Of a stretch of DNA of 26,927 bases, positions 7,582-15,869 are shown piece by piece; positions within the stretch are counted from its first letter, which is position 1; each line of letters starts with the position of its first letter. A program made the position numbers and the translations under genes. The notes under the pieces were generated by a model. The model was not told the origin of the DNA and made no database searches. It was given only the letters and a program-made list of their open reading frames with translations. Source of the stretch: DRGT01 sp035685445 (lineage in GTDB: Archaea > Thermoproteota > Nitrososphaeria > Nitrososphaerales > Nitrosopumilaceae); assembly GCA_035685445.1 (NCBI GenBank), contig DASSAK010000037.1:1-26927 (forward strand), given 5' to 3'.

Positions 7582-8403
7582 ATGACAAAAACTTTTGCGG
7601 TAATCGGAGACCCAATTGATCATTCTTTATCTCCAAACATACACAATGCAGCTTTTAAAGAGCTAGATCTTGATTGCACCTACATTGCATATAGAATTCC
7701 TAAAGAGGAATTAGAAGAGGGTCTTGAATCATTAAAAAAAATAAAAATTTCTGGATTTAATGTAACAATTCCACACAAAATAGAGATTATGAAATACCTA
7801 AACAAGGTTGATGAGGATTGTAGCATTATCGGTGCATCAAACACAGTTTCTAACAATGATGGAGAACTAAAGGGTCACAATACGGATATGGACGGGTTTT
7901 TGGAACCAATTAAGAGAAAAAACATTACAATTGAAGATGTGAAGGTTTTGTTATTTGGTGCTGGAGGTGCTGCAAGAGCAATTGTTGCAGGATTTGCAAA
8001 AGAAAAAGCGGAATCCATTACAATTGTGAATAGAACAAAACAAAATGCCACATCATTATCACAATTTGCTCATAAAATTGGCATAGAAGCAAATGCAATG
8101 TCCCTTGATGAACTTGGAAATTCTATTTCAGATTACAAATTCGTAATTAATGCAACATCTGTTGGATTAAAAAATGAAAAAACACAAATTCCAACTGAAA
8201 CAATTAATCAGAATTCCGTAGTTTATGATATTGTCTACATGCCAATGAATACTGATTTGATCAAAAAATCAAAGGAGCAAGGAGCAACTGTAATCTACGG
8301 ATATGAAATGTTACTTGGTCAAGCAACACGTTCATTTGAAATTTGGCACGGTGTAAAAGCACCTTATGACATTATGAAAAAAGCCATTCTTGGTGGATTT
8401 TAA
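7582..8403 (+). CDS. aroE: Shikimate dehydrogenase
   Basis: A 273-residue NADPH-dependent shikimate dehydrogenase. S15 and S17 in HSLSP bind shikimate, Lys66 in NVTIPHK and Asp102 in HNTDMDGF form the catalytic pair, and Asn87 sits in the GASNTV block. The nucleotide fold starts with GAGGAARA (126-133), and VNRTK supplies the Arg that usually contacts the NADP 2'-phosphate. Every key residue is present. A 38-bp gap separates it from aroD, the second widest in the run from 5041 to 14275 after the gap before aroE's downstream relative aroC is counted similarly, yet it lies in the same direction. Its stop overlaps the shikimate kinase start by 1 bp. Confidence 0.96.
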   Translation: MTKTFAVIGDPIDHSLSPNIHNAAFKELDLDCTYIAYRIPKEELEEGLESLKKIKISGFNVTIPHKIEIMKYLNKVDEDCSIIGASNTVSNNDGELKGHNTDMDGFLEPIKRKNITIEDVKVLLFGAGGAARAIVAGFAKEKAESITIVNRTKQNATSLSQFAHKIGIEANAMSLDELGNSISDYKFVINATSVGLKNEKTQIPTETINQNSVVYDIVYMPMNTDLIKKSKEQGATVIYGYEMLLGQATRSFEIWHGVKAPYDIMKKAILGGF

Positions 8404-9257
8404 TGTCAAAGGTAAAAGCTACAGTTCACGGGGCAATTTCTTTAGTAAATGCAATAGCTGTAGGAAAAGGCGCCACATTAGGAATCGATCCTAAAGTTCA
8501 AGTAATTATGGAAGCAGTAGAAGGTTCTGGAATAAACATAAGATCAGACAGTCAGAGTATAAGCTCCAGATTAATTTCTAAAACCATAGAAAAGGTTATT
8601 TCAAAAAAACAGTTCTCAAAACACAAATTAACTTTATCATTAAATTCTGAAATTCCAACAGGTTTTGGATTAAAAAGTTCAAGTGCAATTTCATCAGCTG
8701 TTGCTCTAGCTACTGCAAAATTATTCAAACAAAAAATAAACGACTCAAAAATATTACTTGCAGGAGTTGATGCATCAATAGAAACTAAAGTTAGTTTAAC
8801 AGGAGCATATGACGATGCTTGTGCATGTTACTATGGAGGATTTATGGTTACAGATAATTATAAGCGAAAAATCATCAGATCAAAAAAAGCTCCAACTAAT
8901 CTCAAAGTAGTAATTTTTGTTCCAAAATCAAGAAAACGTGGAAATATTAGAAAATTAAAAACTTTGAGACCAATTTTTGAAAGAGCATGGAATTTTGCAA
9001 AAAATTGTGATTATTGGAATGCCATGATACTAAATGGATTTGCCACATCATCAATATTGGGTTCAGATCCAAAATTAATTACAAGTTTAGTTGAAAAAGG
9101 AGCTATAGGCGCATCAATTTCTGGAAATGGGCCATCAGTTGCAGCAGTTACAAAACAATCAAACATTTCTGCAATAAAAAAAGTTTTTTCTTCATTAGAA
9201 GGAAACGTAACCATCACTCAAATAAACAACAAGAGATCTGAAGTTCATGAATTGTAA
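8403..9257 (+). CDS. Shikimate kinase, archaeal GHMP type
   Basis: A 284-residue kinase of the GHMP superfamily, the archaeal replacement for bacterial AroK/AroL, which phosphorylates shikimate at O3. The ATP-binding motif PTGFGLKSSSAISSAVA lies at 85-101 (PxxxGLxSSSA). The N-terminal block AISLVNAIAVGKGATLGID and the C-terminal GAIGASISGNGPSVAAV are the other GHMP motifs. Mevalonate and homoserine kinases share this fold, but the position between aroE and EPSP synthase fixes the role. The start overlaps the aroE stop (TAATG), and the 3' end overlaps the next gene by 11 bp, indicating tight coupling. Confidence 0.94.
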   Translation: MSKVKATVHGAISLVNAIAVGKGATLGIDPKVQVIMEAVEGSGINIRSDSQSISSRLISKTIEKVISKKQFSKHKLTLSLNSEIPTGFGLKSSSAISSAVALATAKLFKQKINDSKILLAGVDASIETKVSLTGAYDDACACYYGGFMVTDNYKRKIIRSKKAPTNLKVVIFVPKSRKRGNIRKLKTLRPIFERAWNFAKNCDYWNAMILNGFATSSILGSDPKLITSLVEKGAIGASISGNGPSVAAVTKQSNISAIKKVFSSLEGNVTITQINNKRSEVHEL

Positions 9258-10509
9258 TGTTGAAAAATCAAAAATTTCAGGTAAAATTGTTTGTCCACCT
9301 AACAAAAGTTACACACATAGAGCAGTTTTTTTAGCATCACTTGCGAAAGGTGAAAGCATCATCAAAAATATTTTACATTCAGAAGATACCAACGCAACAA
9401 TTGAGGCTTGTAAAAAATTTGGTGCAAAAATGAAGGAAGAGAATGGCAATCTTATAATTAATTCAGATTCAACAATTAAAGCAGCAGTTATTGATGCTGC
9501 AAATTCAGGCACAACTATACGAATTGCTGCTGCAATTGCAAGCTTATCAGATGAAAAAACCATCCTGTACGGAGATTCTAGCCTTAATCAAAGACCAATG
9601 CAGCCTTTGCTTGACGCATTAGAATCAATTGGCGCAAAATGCTCATCAAAGAATGGCAAACCACCAGTTGAGATCACTGGCATAATTAAGGGGGGTAAAG
9701 TATCCATTCCAGGAAATATTTCTAGTCAATTTATTTCAGCACTGTTGATTGCATCTCCATTAGCACAAAATGGAATGACTCTAAAGATAGAAGGAGATTT
9801 AGTTTCAAAGCCATATCTAGATGCAACAATATCAATTATGGGAAGATTTGGAGTTGATGTCAAAGAAGAAGAACCCTACAAAAAATATTCAATAAAACAT
9901 CAGAAATACAATCCAACAGTAATCATTATTCCATCTGATTTTTCAAGCATAGCGTTACTTCTATCTGCAGCTGTTTTAGTTGGAGATGATTTACAAATTA
10001 AAGCTACACTGAGCGATTTGCCACAAGGCGATGAACATTTTATTGAAATTTTGAAAAAATTAGGCGTAGATGTAAAGATTAATGGGAATTCTATTACTGT
10101 CAAGTCACCAGAAAAGTTACTTGGTGGAAAATTTGATCTAAGCAATACACCAGATCTTTTACCTCCACTTTCTATTCTCGCATTAAAAACTTCAAACGCA
10201 ATTGAAATTTTTAATGTCAAACATGCTAGATACAAAGAGACTGACAGAATCACAGTACTTGCAAGAGAATTACAAAAATTAGGATTAAACGTTGAAGAAA
10301 AAGAAGATGGACTAGTTTTACATTCTGTTGAAAAACTAAATGGGGCAAAGCTAAATTCTGAAAAAGATCATAGATTGTTTATGGCATTTTGTATAGCAGG
10401 AATGTTTATTGGCAATTGTGTTGTCTCCGATTCAGAATCAGTAAATGTTTCATATCCAAATTTCATTGATGATGTAAACCGAATAGGTGGAAAAATAATA
10501 GCCGCATAA
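9247..10509 (+). CDS. aroA: 3-phosphoshikimate 1-carboxyvinyltransferase (EPSP synthase)
   Basis: A 420-residue EPSP synthase that joins shikimate-3-phosphate with phosphoenolpyruvate. Lys20 and Arg25 lie in PPNKSYTHRA, NSGTTIR is at 86-92, SLNQRPMQP is at 112-120 with Arg116, SSQF is at 159-162, the catalytic Asp303 lies in TPDLLPPL, KETDR is at 330-334 and DHR at 374-376. All expected active-site blocks are present, so it should be active. MurA has the same fold, but the motifs and context favour AroA. The ATG lies inside the end of the shikimate kinase gene. Confidence 0.96.
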   Translation: MNCNVEKSKISGKIVCPPNKSYTHRAVFLASLAKGESIIKNILHSEDTNATIEACKKFGAKMKEENGNLIINSDSTIKAAVIDAANSGTTIRIAAAIASLSDEKTILYGDSSLNQRPMQPLLDALESIGAKCSSKNGKPPVEITGIIKGGKVSIPGNISSQFISALLIASPLAQNGMTLKIEGDLVSKPYLDATISIMGRFGVDVKEEEPYKKYSIKHQKYNPTVIIIPSDFSSIALLLSAAVLVGDDLQIKATLSDLPQGDEHFIEILKKLGVDVKINGNSITVKSPEKLLGGKFDLSNTPDLLPPLSILALKTSNAIEIFNVKHARYKETDRITVLARELQKLGLNVEEKEDGLVLHSVEKLNGAKLNSEKDHRLFMAFCIAGMFIGNCVVSDSESVNVSYPNFIDDVNRIGGKIIAA

Positions 10510-10511
10510 GG

Positions 10512-10520
10512 AATTATAAG
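10512..10520 (+). promoter_or_regulatory. Possible internal promoter before chorismate synthase
   Basis: aattataag lies 24-32 nt upstream of the TTG at 10544, in one of the few gaps (34 bp) of the cluster. It suggests a second leaderless transcript covering aroC and downstream genes. Confidence 0.4.
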
Positions 10521-10543
10521 CATCATTAAATGTAACTAAATTA

Positions 10544-11638
10544 TTGTCAGGAAGCTCTATTGGTAAACGACTAGTTTTAACAAGTTTTGGTGAAAGTCAT
10601 GGTCGATGTGTAGGAGCAGTTTTAGATGGATGCCCGGCAGGTTTGGAATTGCAAGAAAAAGACATTCAGAAAATGCTAGATTTGAGACGGCCAGGTCAAT
10701 CAGTCATAACTACTCAAAGAAAAGAAGGCGATAAGGTTGAAATTCTTTCAGGAGTTTTTAGAGGAAACACAACTGGCGCGCCAATTACAATGATTATTTG
10801 GAACAAGGATCATGATTCACGTGCTTATGACAATCTAAAAACCAAGCTAAGACCAGGTCATTCAGATTTTCCAGCCATGGTAAAATACAATAAACTAAAT
10901 GATTATCGTGGCGGAGGTAGATTTTCAGGACGATTAACTGCAACTCATGTAATGGGCGGTGCAATTGCCAGAAAACTTCTCAAAGTTACATTAGGAATTG
11001 AAACTAATTCTTACACTATTCAAATTGGAAAAACAAGAATGAAAAAAACACCTACGACAAAAACGCTAAAATCAATTTATTCAAATGATGTCAGATGTCC
11101 AGATTCTAGTACAGCCAAAAAAATGAAAACTGCAATACTTGCAGCACGAAAAAAAGGAGACTCACTTGGAGGAGTTATAGAATCAGTAACAACTAATGTT
11201 CCAGTTGGAATTGGAGAACCAATCTTTGATTCTATAGAATCAGATATTAGTAGAGCAGTATTTTCAATACCTTCAGTTAAAGGAGTAGAATTTGGTTCAG
11301 GGTTTAAAGGATCCAGTACATTTGGTTCACAAAATAATGATTTGTATGTTATGAAAAAAGGAAAAATCGTTACAAAAACAAACAATGCTGGAGGAATTTT
11401 AGGAGGATTGTCAACTGGAATGCCAATTGTAATGCGGGTTGCTTTCAAGCCAGCATCTTCTATTCCAAAGAAACAAACCACTGTTGACATTAAAACAAAA
11501 AAACCAACAGTGTTAAAAGTTGAAGGTAGACACGATCCTTGTGTTGTGCCAAGAGCGCCCCCAGTTGTAGATTCTATGGTATCTCTTATTCTTGCAGATT
11601 TAGCACTACAAGGCGGATTCATAAAACCAGTTCTCTGA
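10544..11638 (+). CDS. aroC: Chorismate synthase
   Basis: A 364-residue FMN-dependent lyase that removes phosphate from EPSP to give chorismate. The three signature regions are visible: LTSFGESHGRCVGAVLDG near the start (His19), GGGRFSGRLTATHVMGGAIA in the middle, and RHDPCVVPRAPPVVDSMV near the end. The FMN-binding NNAGGILGGLSTGMPIV is also intact. The start is a TTG at 10544, giving MSGSSIGKRL; most chorismate synthases begin close to this block. An AT-rich box about 28 nt upstream suggests its own promoter. It is followed after 2 bp by the chorismate mutase fusion. Confidence 0.96.
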   Translation: MSGSSIGKRLVLTSFGESHGRCVGAVLDGCPAGLELQEKDIQKMLDLRRPGQSVITTQRKEGDKVEILSGVFRGNTTGAPITMIIWNKDHDSRAYDNLKTKLRPGHSDFPAMVKYNKLNDYRGGGRFSGRLTATHVMGGAIARKLLKVTLGIETNSYTIQIGKTRMKKTPTTKTLKSIYSNDVRCPDSSTAKKMKTAILAARKKGDSLGGVIESVTTNVPVGIGEPIFDSIESDISRAVFSIPSVKGVEFGSGFKGSSTFGSQNNDLYVMKKGKIVTKTNNAGGILGGLSTGMPIVMRVAFKPASSIPKKQTTVDIKTKKPTVLKVEGRHDPCVVPRAPPVVDSMVSLILADLALQGGFIKPVL

Positions 11639-11640
11639 AA

Positions 11641-13005
11641 ATGTCAAACATAGACCAATTACGTAACAAGATAGATGAGATTACTCTCGAAATGACAGAG
11701 CTGCTAAAGGCTAGAATGGACATTTCTAAAGAGATTGGTGAAATTAAAAAAAATCTAGGTAGAGAGATAACAGATGAAACGCGAGAAGAGAGTTTACGAA
11801 GTAAAGTGATTGCACTATCTAAAGAAATTGGATTGGAAGAAGAGATAGGAACTAAATTTCTAAATTTTTTACTTAATGAATCAGTAAAAGTTCAATCCTC
11901 AGAAAAACAAACTCATCTTTCAATTTTTCTAAAGGCAAAATCACTTGAGGAACAAGGAAAAAAAATAATCCATATGGAGGTTGGAGAACCTGATTTTCTT
12001 CCACCCATTGAAGTAAAGAAGGCATTAGAACAAGTTTATGATCAAGGATTTACAAAATATGGGCAGTCTAAAGGTTTACCACAACTTCGTTCTGCTTTAG
12101 CAAAAAAAATGTCTACAGATTTTAATGTCAATATTAAACAAGAAAATATTCTTGTTTCGCCGGGTGCTCGATTCTCAGTATACTTAGCTATTTCCACTTT
12201 GTTAAATCCCGGCGATGAGATAATTGTAATTGAGCCTGCTTGGCCAGCCTACAAGGATTGTGCAATAAATGCTGGAGTCAAGGTTAGATCAATTAAGACA
12301 ACAATTGAGAACAAATGGGAGCCAAGTATAAGTCAGATTAATGATGCCATAAATTCAAACACTAAAATGATTGTATTAAATTATCCAAATAATCCAACAG
12401 GAAAAATCATTCCAACAAATTTACAAGATGACGTAGTCAATCTTGCAAAAAAACATAACCTGTATTTGCTAAGTGACGAAATTTATGCACAATATTCATA
12501 CAAAGAATGGAAAAGCGTGTTAACTTACAAATATGAAAAAAGCATAATTACACAGTCTTTTTCAAAGTCACATGCAATGACTGGATTTAGAATTGGATTT
12601 GCAATTGCTAATCCAGAAATCATAGAAAAAATGTCAAAACTTGAAGCATTATGCCTAACAAATGTATCAGAACCAATTCAATATGTAGCGTTACAAGCAC
12701 TAGACGCAGATACTTCCAATAACACAAATATCGTAAAAAGCAGACTAGAAGTGTTGATAAGAAAGGCGAAAGAAATTGGACTCGATTTTGTTGAACCAGA
12801 CGGTTCAATGTATCTTTTTACCAAGGTTCCAAAAGATGGTTTTGACGGTGCAGAATTTGCCAACTTGTTATTAGAAAAAGGACTTGCAGTGGCACCTGGA
12901 GGAGGATTTGGGGATTACAAAGGATACATTAGAATTTCTGCCTGTCAAGACGAAAAGGAACTAATTGAAGGCATGTCCATACTACAAGATATTCTAAAGG
13001 AGTAG
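11641..13005 (+). CDS. Fused chorismate mutase - class I aminotransferase (probable prephenate aminotransferase)
   Basis: A 454-residue bifunctional protein. Residues 1-88 are an AroQ chorismate mutase: R8, R25, K36, D45, R48, E49 and Q85 match, at a constant offset of 3, the catalytic positions I recall for E. coli mutase (R11, R28, K39, D48, R51, E52, Q88). Residues 90-454 are a PLP-dependent fold type I aminotransferase with NYPNNPTG (247-254), SDEIY (278-282), the PLP lysine K309 in SFSKSHAMTGFR and the substrate-carboxylate Arg431 in GYIRIS. The mutase makes prephenate, and the attached domain most simply transaminates it to arogenate; 4-hydroxyphenylpyruvate or aspartate are alternative substrates. 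The frame is open back to 11539, but the ATG at 11641, 2 bp after the aroC stop, starts the mutase domain exactly. Confidence 0.9.
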   Translation: MSNIDQLRNKIDEITLEMTELLKARMDISKEIGEIKKNLGREITDETREESLRSKVIALSKEIGLEEEIGTKFLNFLLNESVKVQSSEKQTHLSIFLKAKSLEEQGKKIIHMEVGEPDFLPPIEVKKALEQVYDQGFTKYGQSKGLPQLRSALAKKMSTDFNVNIKQENILVSPGARFSVYLAISTLLNPGDEIIVIEPAWPAYKDCAINAGVKVRSIKTTIENKWEPSISQINDAINSNTKMIVLNYPNNPTGKIIPTNLQDDVVNLAKKHNLYLLSDEIYAQYSYKEWKSVLTYKYEKSIITQSFSKSHAMTGFRIGFAIANPEIIEKMSKLEALCLTNVSEPIQYVALQALDADTSNNTNIVKSRLEVLIRKAKEIGLDFVEPDGSMYLFTKVPKDGFDGAEFANLLLEKGLAVAPGGGFGDYKGYIRISACQDEKELIEGMSILQDILKE

Positions 13006-13007
13006 GA

Positions 13008-13865
13008 ATGGTAAAAAAAATTACAGTAATTGGTGCTGGAGGGAAAATGGGCCAATGGTTCACCAAGTTTTTTTCAGAGAACGGATTTGAAGTAACAGGT
13101 TATGATGCTGAAGCAAAAATTTCTGGAAAGAAAATTATAAAATCAGATTCTCTGGTCGGGGCAATTTTGAATACTGATTATGTGGTTTTATGTACACCTA
13201 CAAGAAGAACGCCAGAAATAATTAGATTGATTGCCAAAGAAATGAAACGAGGAACATATCTAATTGAAATTTCATCTCAAAAATCAAAAACAATTTCAGC
13301 TCTTTCTAAAATCCCTTCTAAAATAAATCCGATATGTATTCACCCCATGTTTGGACCAGGTACAAAAAAAATTAAAGGAAAAAATATTATTTCAGTACCA
13401 GTAAAAGATGCAAAAAAAGAATTATCAGTAGCAAGATCATTATTTCCTGGAGCAAATTTTGTAACAATTGATGCAATAGAACATGACAAAAAGATTGCAG
13501 TTATTCTTGGTTTAACTCATTTAATGAATTTGGTTTTTGCAAACATATTATCAAAAGATGACAAAATTTCTTTAACTGAAAAAATGTCAGGGACAACATT
13601 CAAGATACAAAAAATTCTTTCTGAAAGTATTATGACCGAATCGCCAGAATTAATTGAAACAATAATTGCAAATCCAGAAATTAGAAAGGTTGCAGAAGAA
13701 TTTTGGAAAGATGTTGGAAGATTATTAACTGCGGTTCAAGAAGGAAAGACAGAGGAAGTAGTAAACTATGTTAAATCATGCCAAGAAAGATTATCTAAAA
13801 ATACAGATTTAGAATCATCATACAAAAAACTAACAACAATGGTTAATTCTATTGAAAAAAAGTAA
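13008..13865 (+). CDS. tyrA: Prephenate/arogenate dehydrogenase
   Basis: A 285-residue TyrA-type dehydrogenase that oxidatively decarboxylates prephenate or arogenate towards tyrosine. The dinucleotide motif GAGGKMG is at 9-15 and Asp33 closes the second strand (TGYDAEAK), which suggests NAD+ rather than NADP+. CTPTRRTPEII, LIEISSQKS and the catalytic His112 in CIHPMFGPG follow, and the C-terminal half is the helical dimer domain. With a mutase-aminotransferase fusion immediately upstream, arogenate is a likely substrate, but substrate choice cannot be read with certainty. The ATG lies 2 bp after the previous stop, and GGAG upstream of it may serve as a ribosome site. Confidence 0.93.
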   Translation: MVKKITVIGAGGKMGQWFTKFFSENGFEVTGYDAEAKISGKKIIKSDSLVGAILNTDYVVLCTPTRRTPEIIRLIAKEMKRGTYLIEISSQKSKTISALSKIPSKINPICIHPMFGPGTKKIKGKNIISVPVKDAKKELSVARSLFPGANFVTIDAIEHDKKIAVILGLTHLMNLVFANILSKDDKISLTEKMSGTTFKIQKILSESIMTESPELIETIIANPEIRKVAEEFWKDVGRLLTAVQEGKTEEVVNYVKSCQERLSKNTDLESSYKKLTTMVNSIEKK

Positions 13866-13870
13866 TCATT

Positions 13871-14275
13871 ATGCGTTCAACCAAAATTGTTACGTCATTT
13901 ATTACTAGTAATGAAAAATTTCTTCTCTTAAAACGAAGTCAAAAAGTAAAAAGTATGAAAGGTCTCTGGGCAGGAGTTAGTGGAATTATTGAAAAAAATG
14001 AAGCTCCACTACAAAGGGCAAAAATTGAGATTTTTGAAGAGCTTGGAATAAAAGAAAGCCAGGTAAAATTACTAAAAAATGCTGAAAAAATGAGGGTGGT
14101 ATCCCCTCAATACAAAAACCATGAATGGGAGATTTTTCCATTTTTGTTTGAGGTGAATAATCCCGATATAAAGCTGAATTGGGAAAATTCAGAATATAGA
14201 TGGATCATGCCAGATGAATTGAAAAATTATAAAACAGTGCCAAATTTGGACAGAGTGTTACTCAGTTTGTTGTAA
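13871..14275 (+). CDS. Nudix hydrolase with an altered Nudix box
   Basis: A 134-residue Nudix-fold protein that would hydrolyse a nucleoside diphosphate linked to another group. The Nudix box runs GIIEKNEAPLQRAK then IEIFEELGI (about residues 38-60). The metal-binding Glu residues of the consensus REUxEE are kept, but the Arg is Ile. N-terminal strands (KFLLLKRS) and the closing EYRWIMPDEL, typical of NUDT2/MutT-like members, support the fold. It begins 5 bp after tyrA, so it is probably co-transcribed with the aromatic cluster, though a pathway role is not obvious. Its last 18 bp overlap the end of thiC on the other strand. Confidence 0.86.
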   Translation: MRSTKIVTSFITSNEKFLLLKRSQKVKSMKGLWAGVSGIIEKNEAPLQRAKIEIFEELGIKESQVKLLKNAEKMRVVSPQYKNHEWEIFPFLFEVNNPDIKLNWENSEYRWIMPDELKNYKTVPNLDRVLLSLL

Positions 14276-15586
14276 ATTTTCAGTTTCTTTTTGATATTTT
14301 CGTTGCTGCGGCAACATTAGATAAACACATGCTCCGCCACACATTGTACAGGGAACATTATTTCCAGGATGTTGTCCAGTCCTGCTATGAATTTTTGCAG
14401 CTTCTTCAGGATCAATTGAAAGAGCTAATTGCGTTTCCCAATCAAGTGTACGGCGAGCTTCAGTCATTTTCATGTCCCACTTGATGGCCTTATCCCTAAG
14501 TTTCACCAAATCTCCAGCGTGTGCTGCAATTCTATAAGCAATTAATCCTGCTTTTACTTCAGCAGTATTTGGAAGTGCTAGATGTTCTGAAGGAGTAAGA
14601 TAACATAATAAATCAACGCCCTCACTTGCAGAAACTGCAGCTCCAATTGCACTTGCAATATGATCATGACCGGATGCAACATCAGTAACTAATGGTCCAA
14701 GCACATAATACGGAACATCTCCTATCAAGGATTTTGCGAGTCTAACATTTGCCGCAACTTCGTTCAGTGGCACATGACCTGGACCTTCAACCATCACCTG
14801 AACATCCTTTTCATGAGCACGTTTTGTTAAACGAGACACATTGATCATTTCTTCAACCTGAAGCTCATCATGAGAATCTAAAATTGAGCCAGGTCTTAAA
14901 GCGTCTCCAAGACTAAAAGTTACATCATATTTTCTAGCCATTTCAATCAAATAGTCATAATGCGAAAAATATGGATTTTCTTTATCGTATTTTAGCATCC
15001 AGGCAGCAGTAATTGTCCCTCCTTTGCTGACCACCCCCCCATGTCGTTGAACTTTTAGAATTCTTTTTGCAATGTCTTTAGTAATTCCAGCATGGATTGT
15101 AGTATAATCTACACCGTCTTTTGCATTATTTTCAAATGCATTTAGAAAATCATCTTCAGATAAATCAATTGGATTTTTGTGAACTTCAACACCATAGTTA
15201 TATGCTTCATAAATTGGAACTGTTCCAAATGTTACAGGGGCAACGCCGAGTAGTTTTTTTCTAATTTCTCTTACATCACCACCATCACTCAGATCCATTA
15301 TAGTGTCAGTGTGATATTTTACAGCAATTTTTGCCTTTTCTATCTCCTCTTCTAAGTTTACATTTAGAGTCGAAGTTCCAATGTTGACGTTAACTTTGGT
15401 TTTCAAACCTTTTCCAATTCCAACATTGTGAATTTTTTGAGACCTCACGTTGTTACTTGGTATTATGATAGAACCCTTGGCAATTTTTGGAATTAACCAC
15501 TCCAAGGTTACATCTTCATCTTTTGCAACTAATTTCATTTGTTCAGTTGCAATACCGCGTCTTGCGGCACTCATTTGGGTAGTCAT
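14258..15586 (-). CDS. thiC: Phosphomethylpyrimidine synthase ThiC
   Basis: A 442-residue radical SAM enzyme that rearranges aminoimidazole ribotide to HMP-phosphate, the pyrimidine of thiamine. Family blocks include GVDYTTIHAGI, RHGGVVSKGGTI, FSLGDALRPGS, VMVEGPGHVPL and YYVLGPLVTDVASGHDHI. The C-terminal cluster is CTMCGGAC, a CxxCxxxC arrangement, against CxxCxxxxC in the bacterial proteins I know; I believe the shorter spacing occurs in other archaeal ThiC, but this should be checked. The ATG start at 15586 is preceded by an AT-rich stretch around 15608-15616. No TPP riboswitch was recognised upstream. It is divergent from thiD-thiN with a tiny zinc-ribbon gene between. Confidence 0.95.
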   Translation of the reverse strand: MTTQMSAARRGIATEQMKLVAKDEDVTLEWLIPKIAKGSIIIPSNNVRSQKIHNVGIGKGLKTKVNVNIGTSTLNVNLEEEIEKAKIAVKYHTDTIMDLSDGGDVREIRKKLLGVAPVTFGTVPIYEAYNYGVEVHKNPIDLSEDDFLNAFENNAKDGVDYTTIHAGITKDIAKRILKVQRHGGVVSKGGTITAAWMLKYDKENPYFSHYDYLIEMARKYDVTFSLGDALRPGSILDSHDELQVEEMINVSRLTKRAHEKDVQVMVEGPGHVPLNEVAANVRLAKSLIGDVPYYVLGPLVTDVASGHDHIASAIGAAVSASEGVDLLCYLTPSEHLALPNTAEVKAGLIAYRIAAHAGDLVKLRDKAIKWDMKMTEARRTLDWETQLALSIDPEEAAKIHSRTGQHPGNNVPCTMCGGACVYLMLPQQRKYQKETENLQQTE

Positions 15587-15686
15587 GATAATGTACTACC
15601 TTAAAGCCGAATTTAAACAATCATGATTATAGAAAACAAAACTGATCGCCAAAATGCTGCCACTATATTGCTATTTTGGATCCATG

Positions 15687-15696
15687 TTATATTATA
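15687..15696 (+). promoter_or_regulatory. TATA-like box for the 31-residue zinc-ribbon gene
   Basis: ttatattata, 27-36 nt upstream of the ATG at 15723. Confidence 0.4.
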
Positions 15697-15722
15697 GATC
15701 GCCGTATGTTATAGGGATAGGT

Positions 15723-15818
15723 ATGAGAATGATAAAAGAATGTAGACATTGTGGTAGAGAATATCAAGGAATGAATAGCGCGTTTTGTTCGGATGATTGT
15801 GCAAAAGAAGCATCATAA
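15723..15818 (+). CDS. 31-residue zinc-ribbon mini-protein
   Basis: A very short gene in the thiC/thiD-thiN gap. The reading frame ATG 15723 to TAA 15818 encodes MRMIKECRHCGREYQ followed by GMNSAFCSDDCAKEAS. Four cysteines form CxxC and CxxxC pairs (C7, C10, C22, C26), with the FCSxxC sequence typical of small treble-clef or zinc-ribbon domains such as DUF2116-like proteins. A TATA-like box sits at the leaderless distance. The pattern is too specific to be chance, so I think it is a real gene. It may bind nucleic acid or protein; nothing visible links it to thiamine. Confidence 0.65.
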   Translation: MRMIKECRHCGREYQGMNSAFCSDDCAKEAS

Positions 15819-15839
15819 TAAAAAATACAAAAACATCAG

Positions 15840-15847
15840 CATAAATT
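15840..15847 (+). promoter_or_regulatory. TATA-like box for thiD-thiN
   Basis: cataaatt, 23-30 nt upstream of the TTG at 15870. This spacing favours the TTG over the ATG at 15879. Confidence 0.35.
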
Positions 15848-15869
15848 GATACATCACTAACCACAGTTC

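Noticed and set aside
11077..11622. 181-codon minus-strand frame opposite aroC
   Set aside because: It lies wholly inside aroC, whose motifs are intact, and encodes no recognisable domain; it follows from codon bias of the sense gene.
11539..11640. Upstream extension of the chorismate mutase frame into aroC
   Set aside because: The extension is Cys/Ser/Arg-rich and overlaps the conserved aroC C-terminus; the ATG at 11641 starts exactly at the mutase domain.
15587..15722. Possible TPP riboswitch between thiC and thiD-thiN
   Set aside because: I could not find the conserved TPP-aptamer sequences on either strand; only AT-rich promoter-like stretches are visible.
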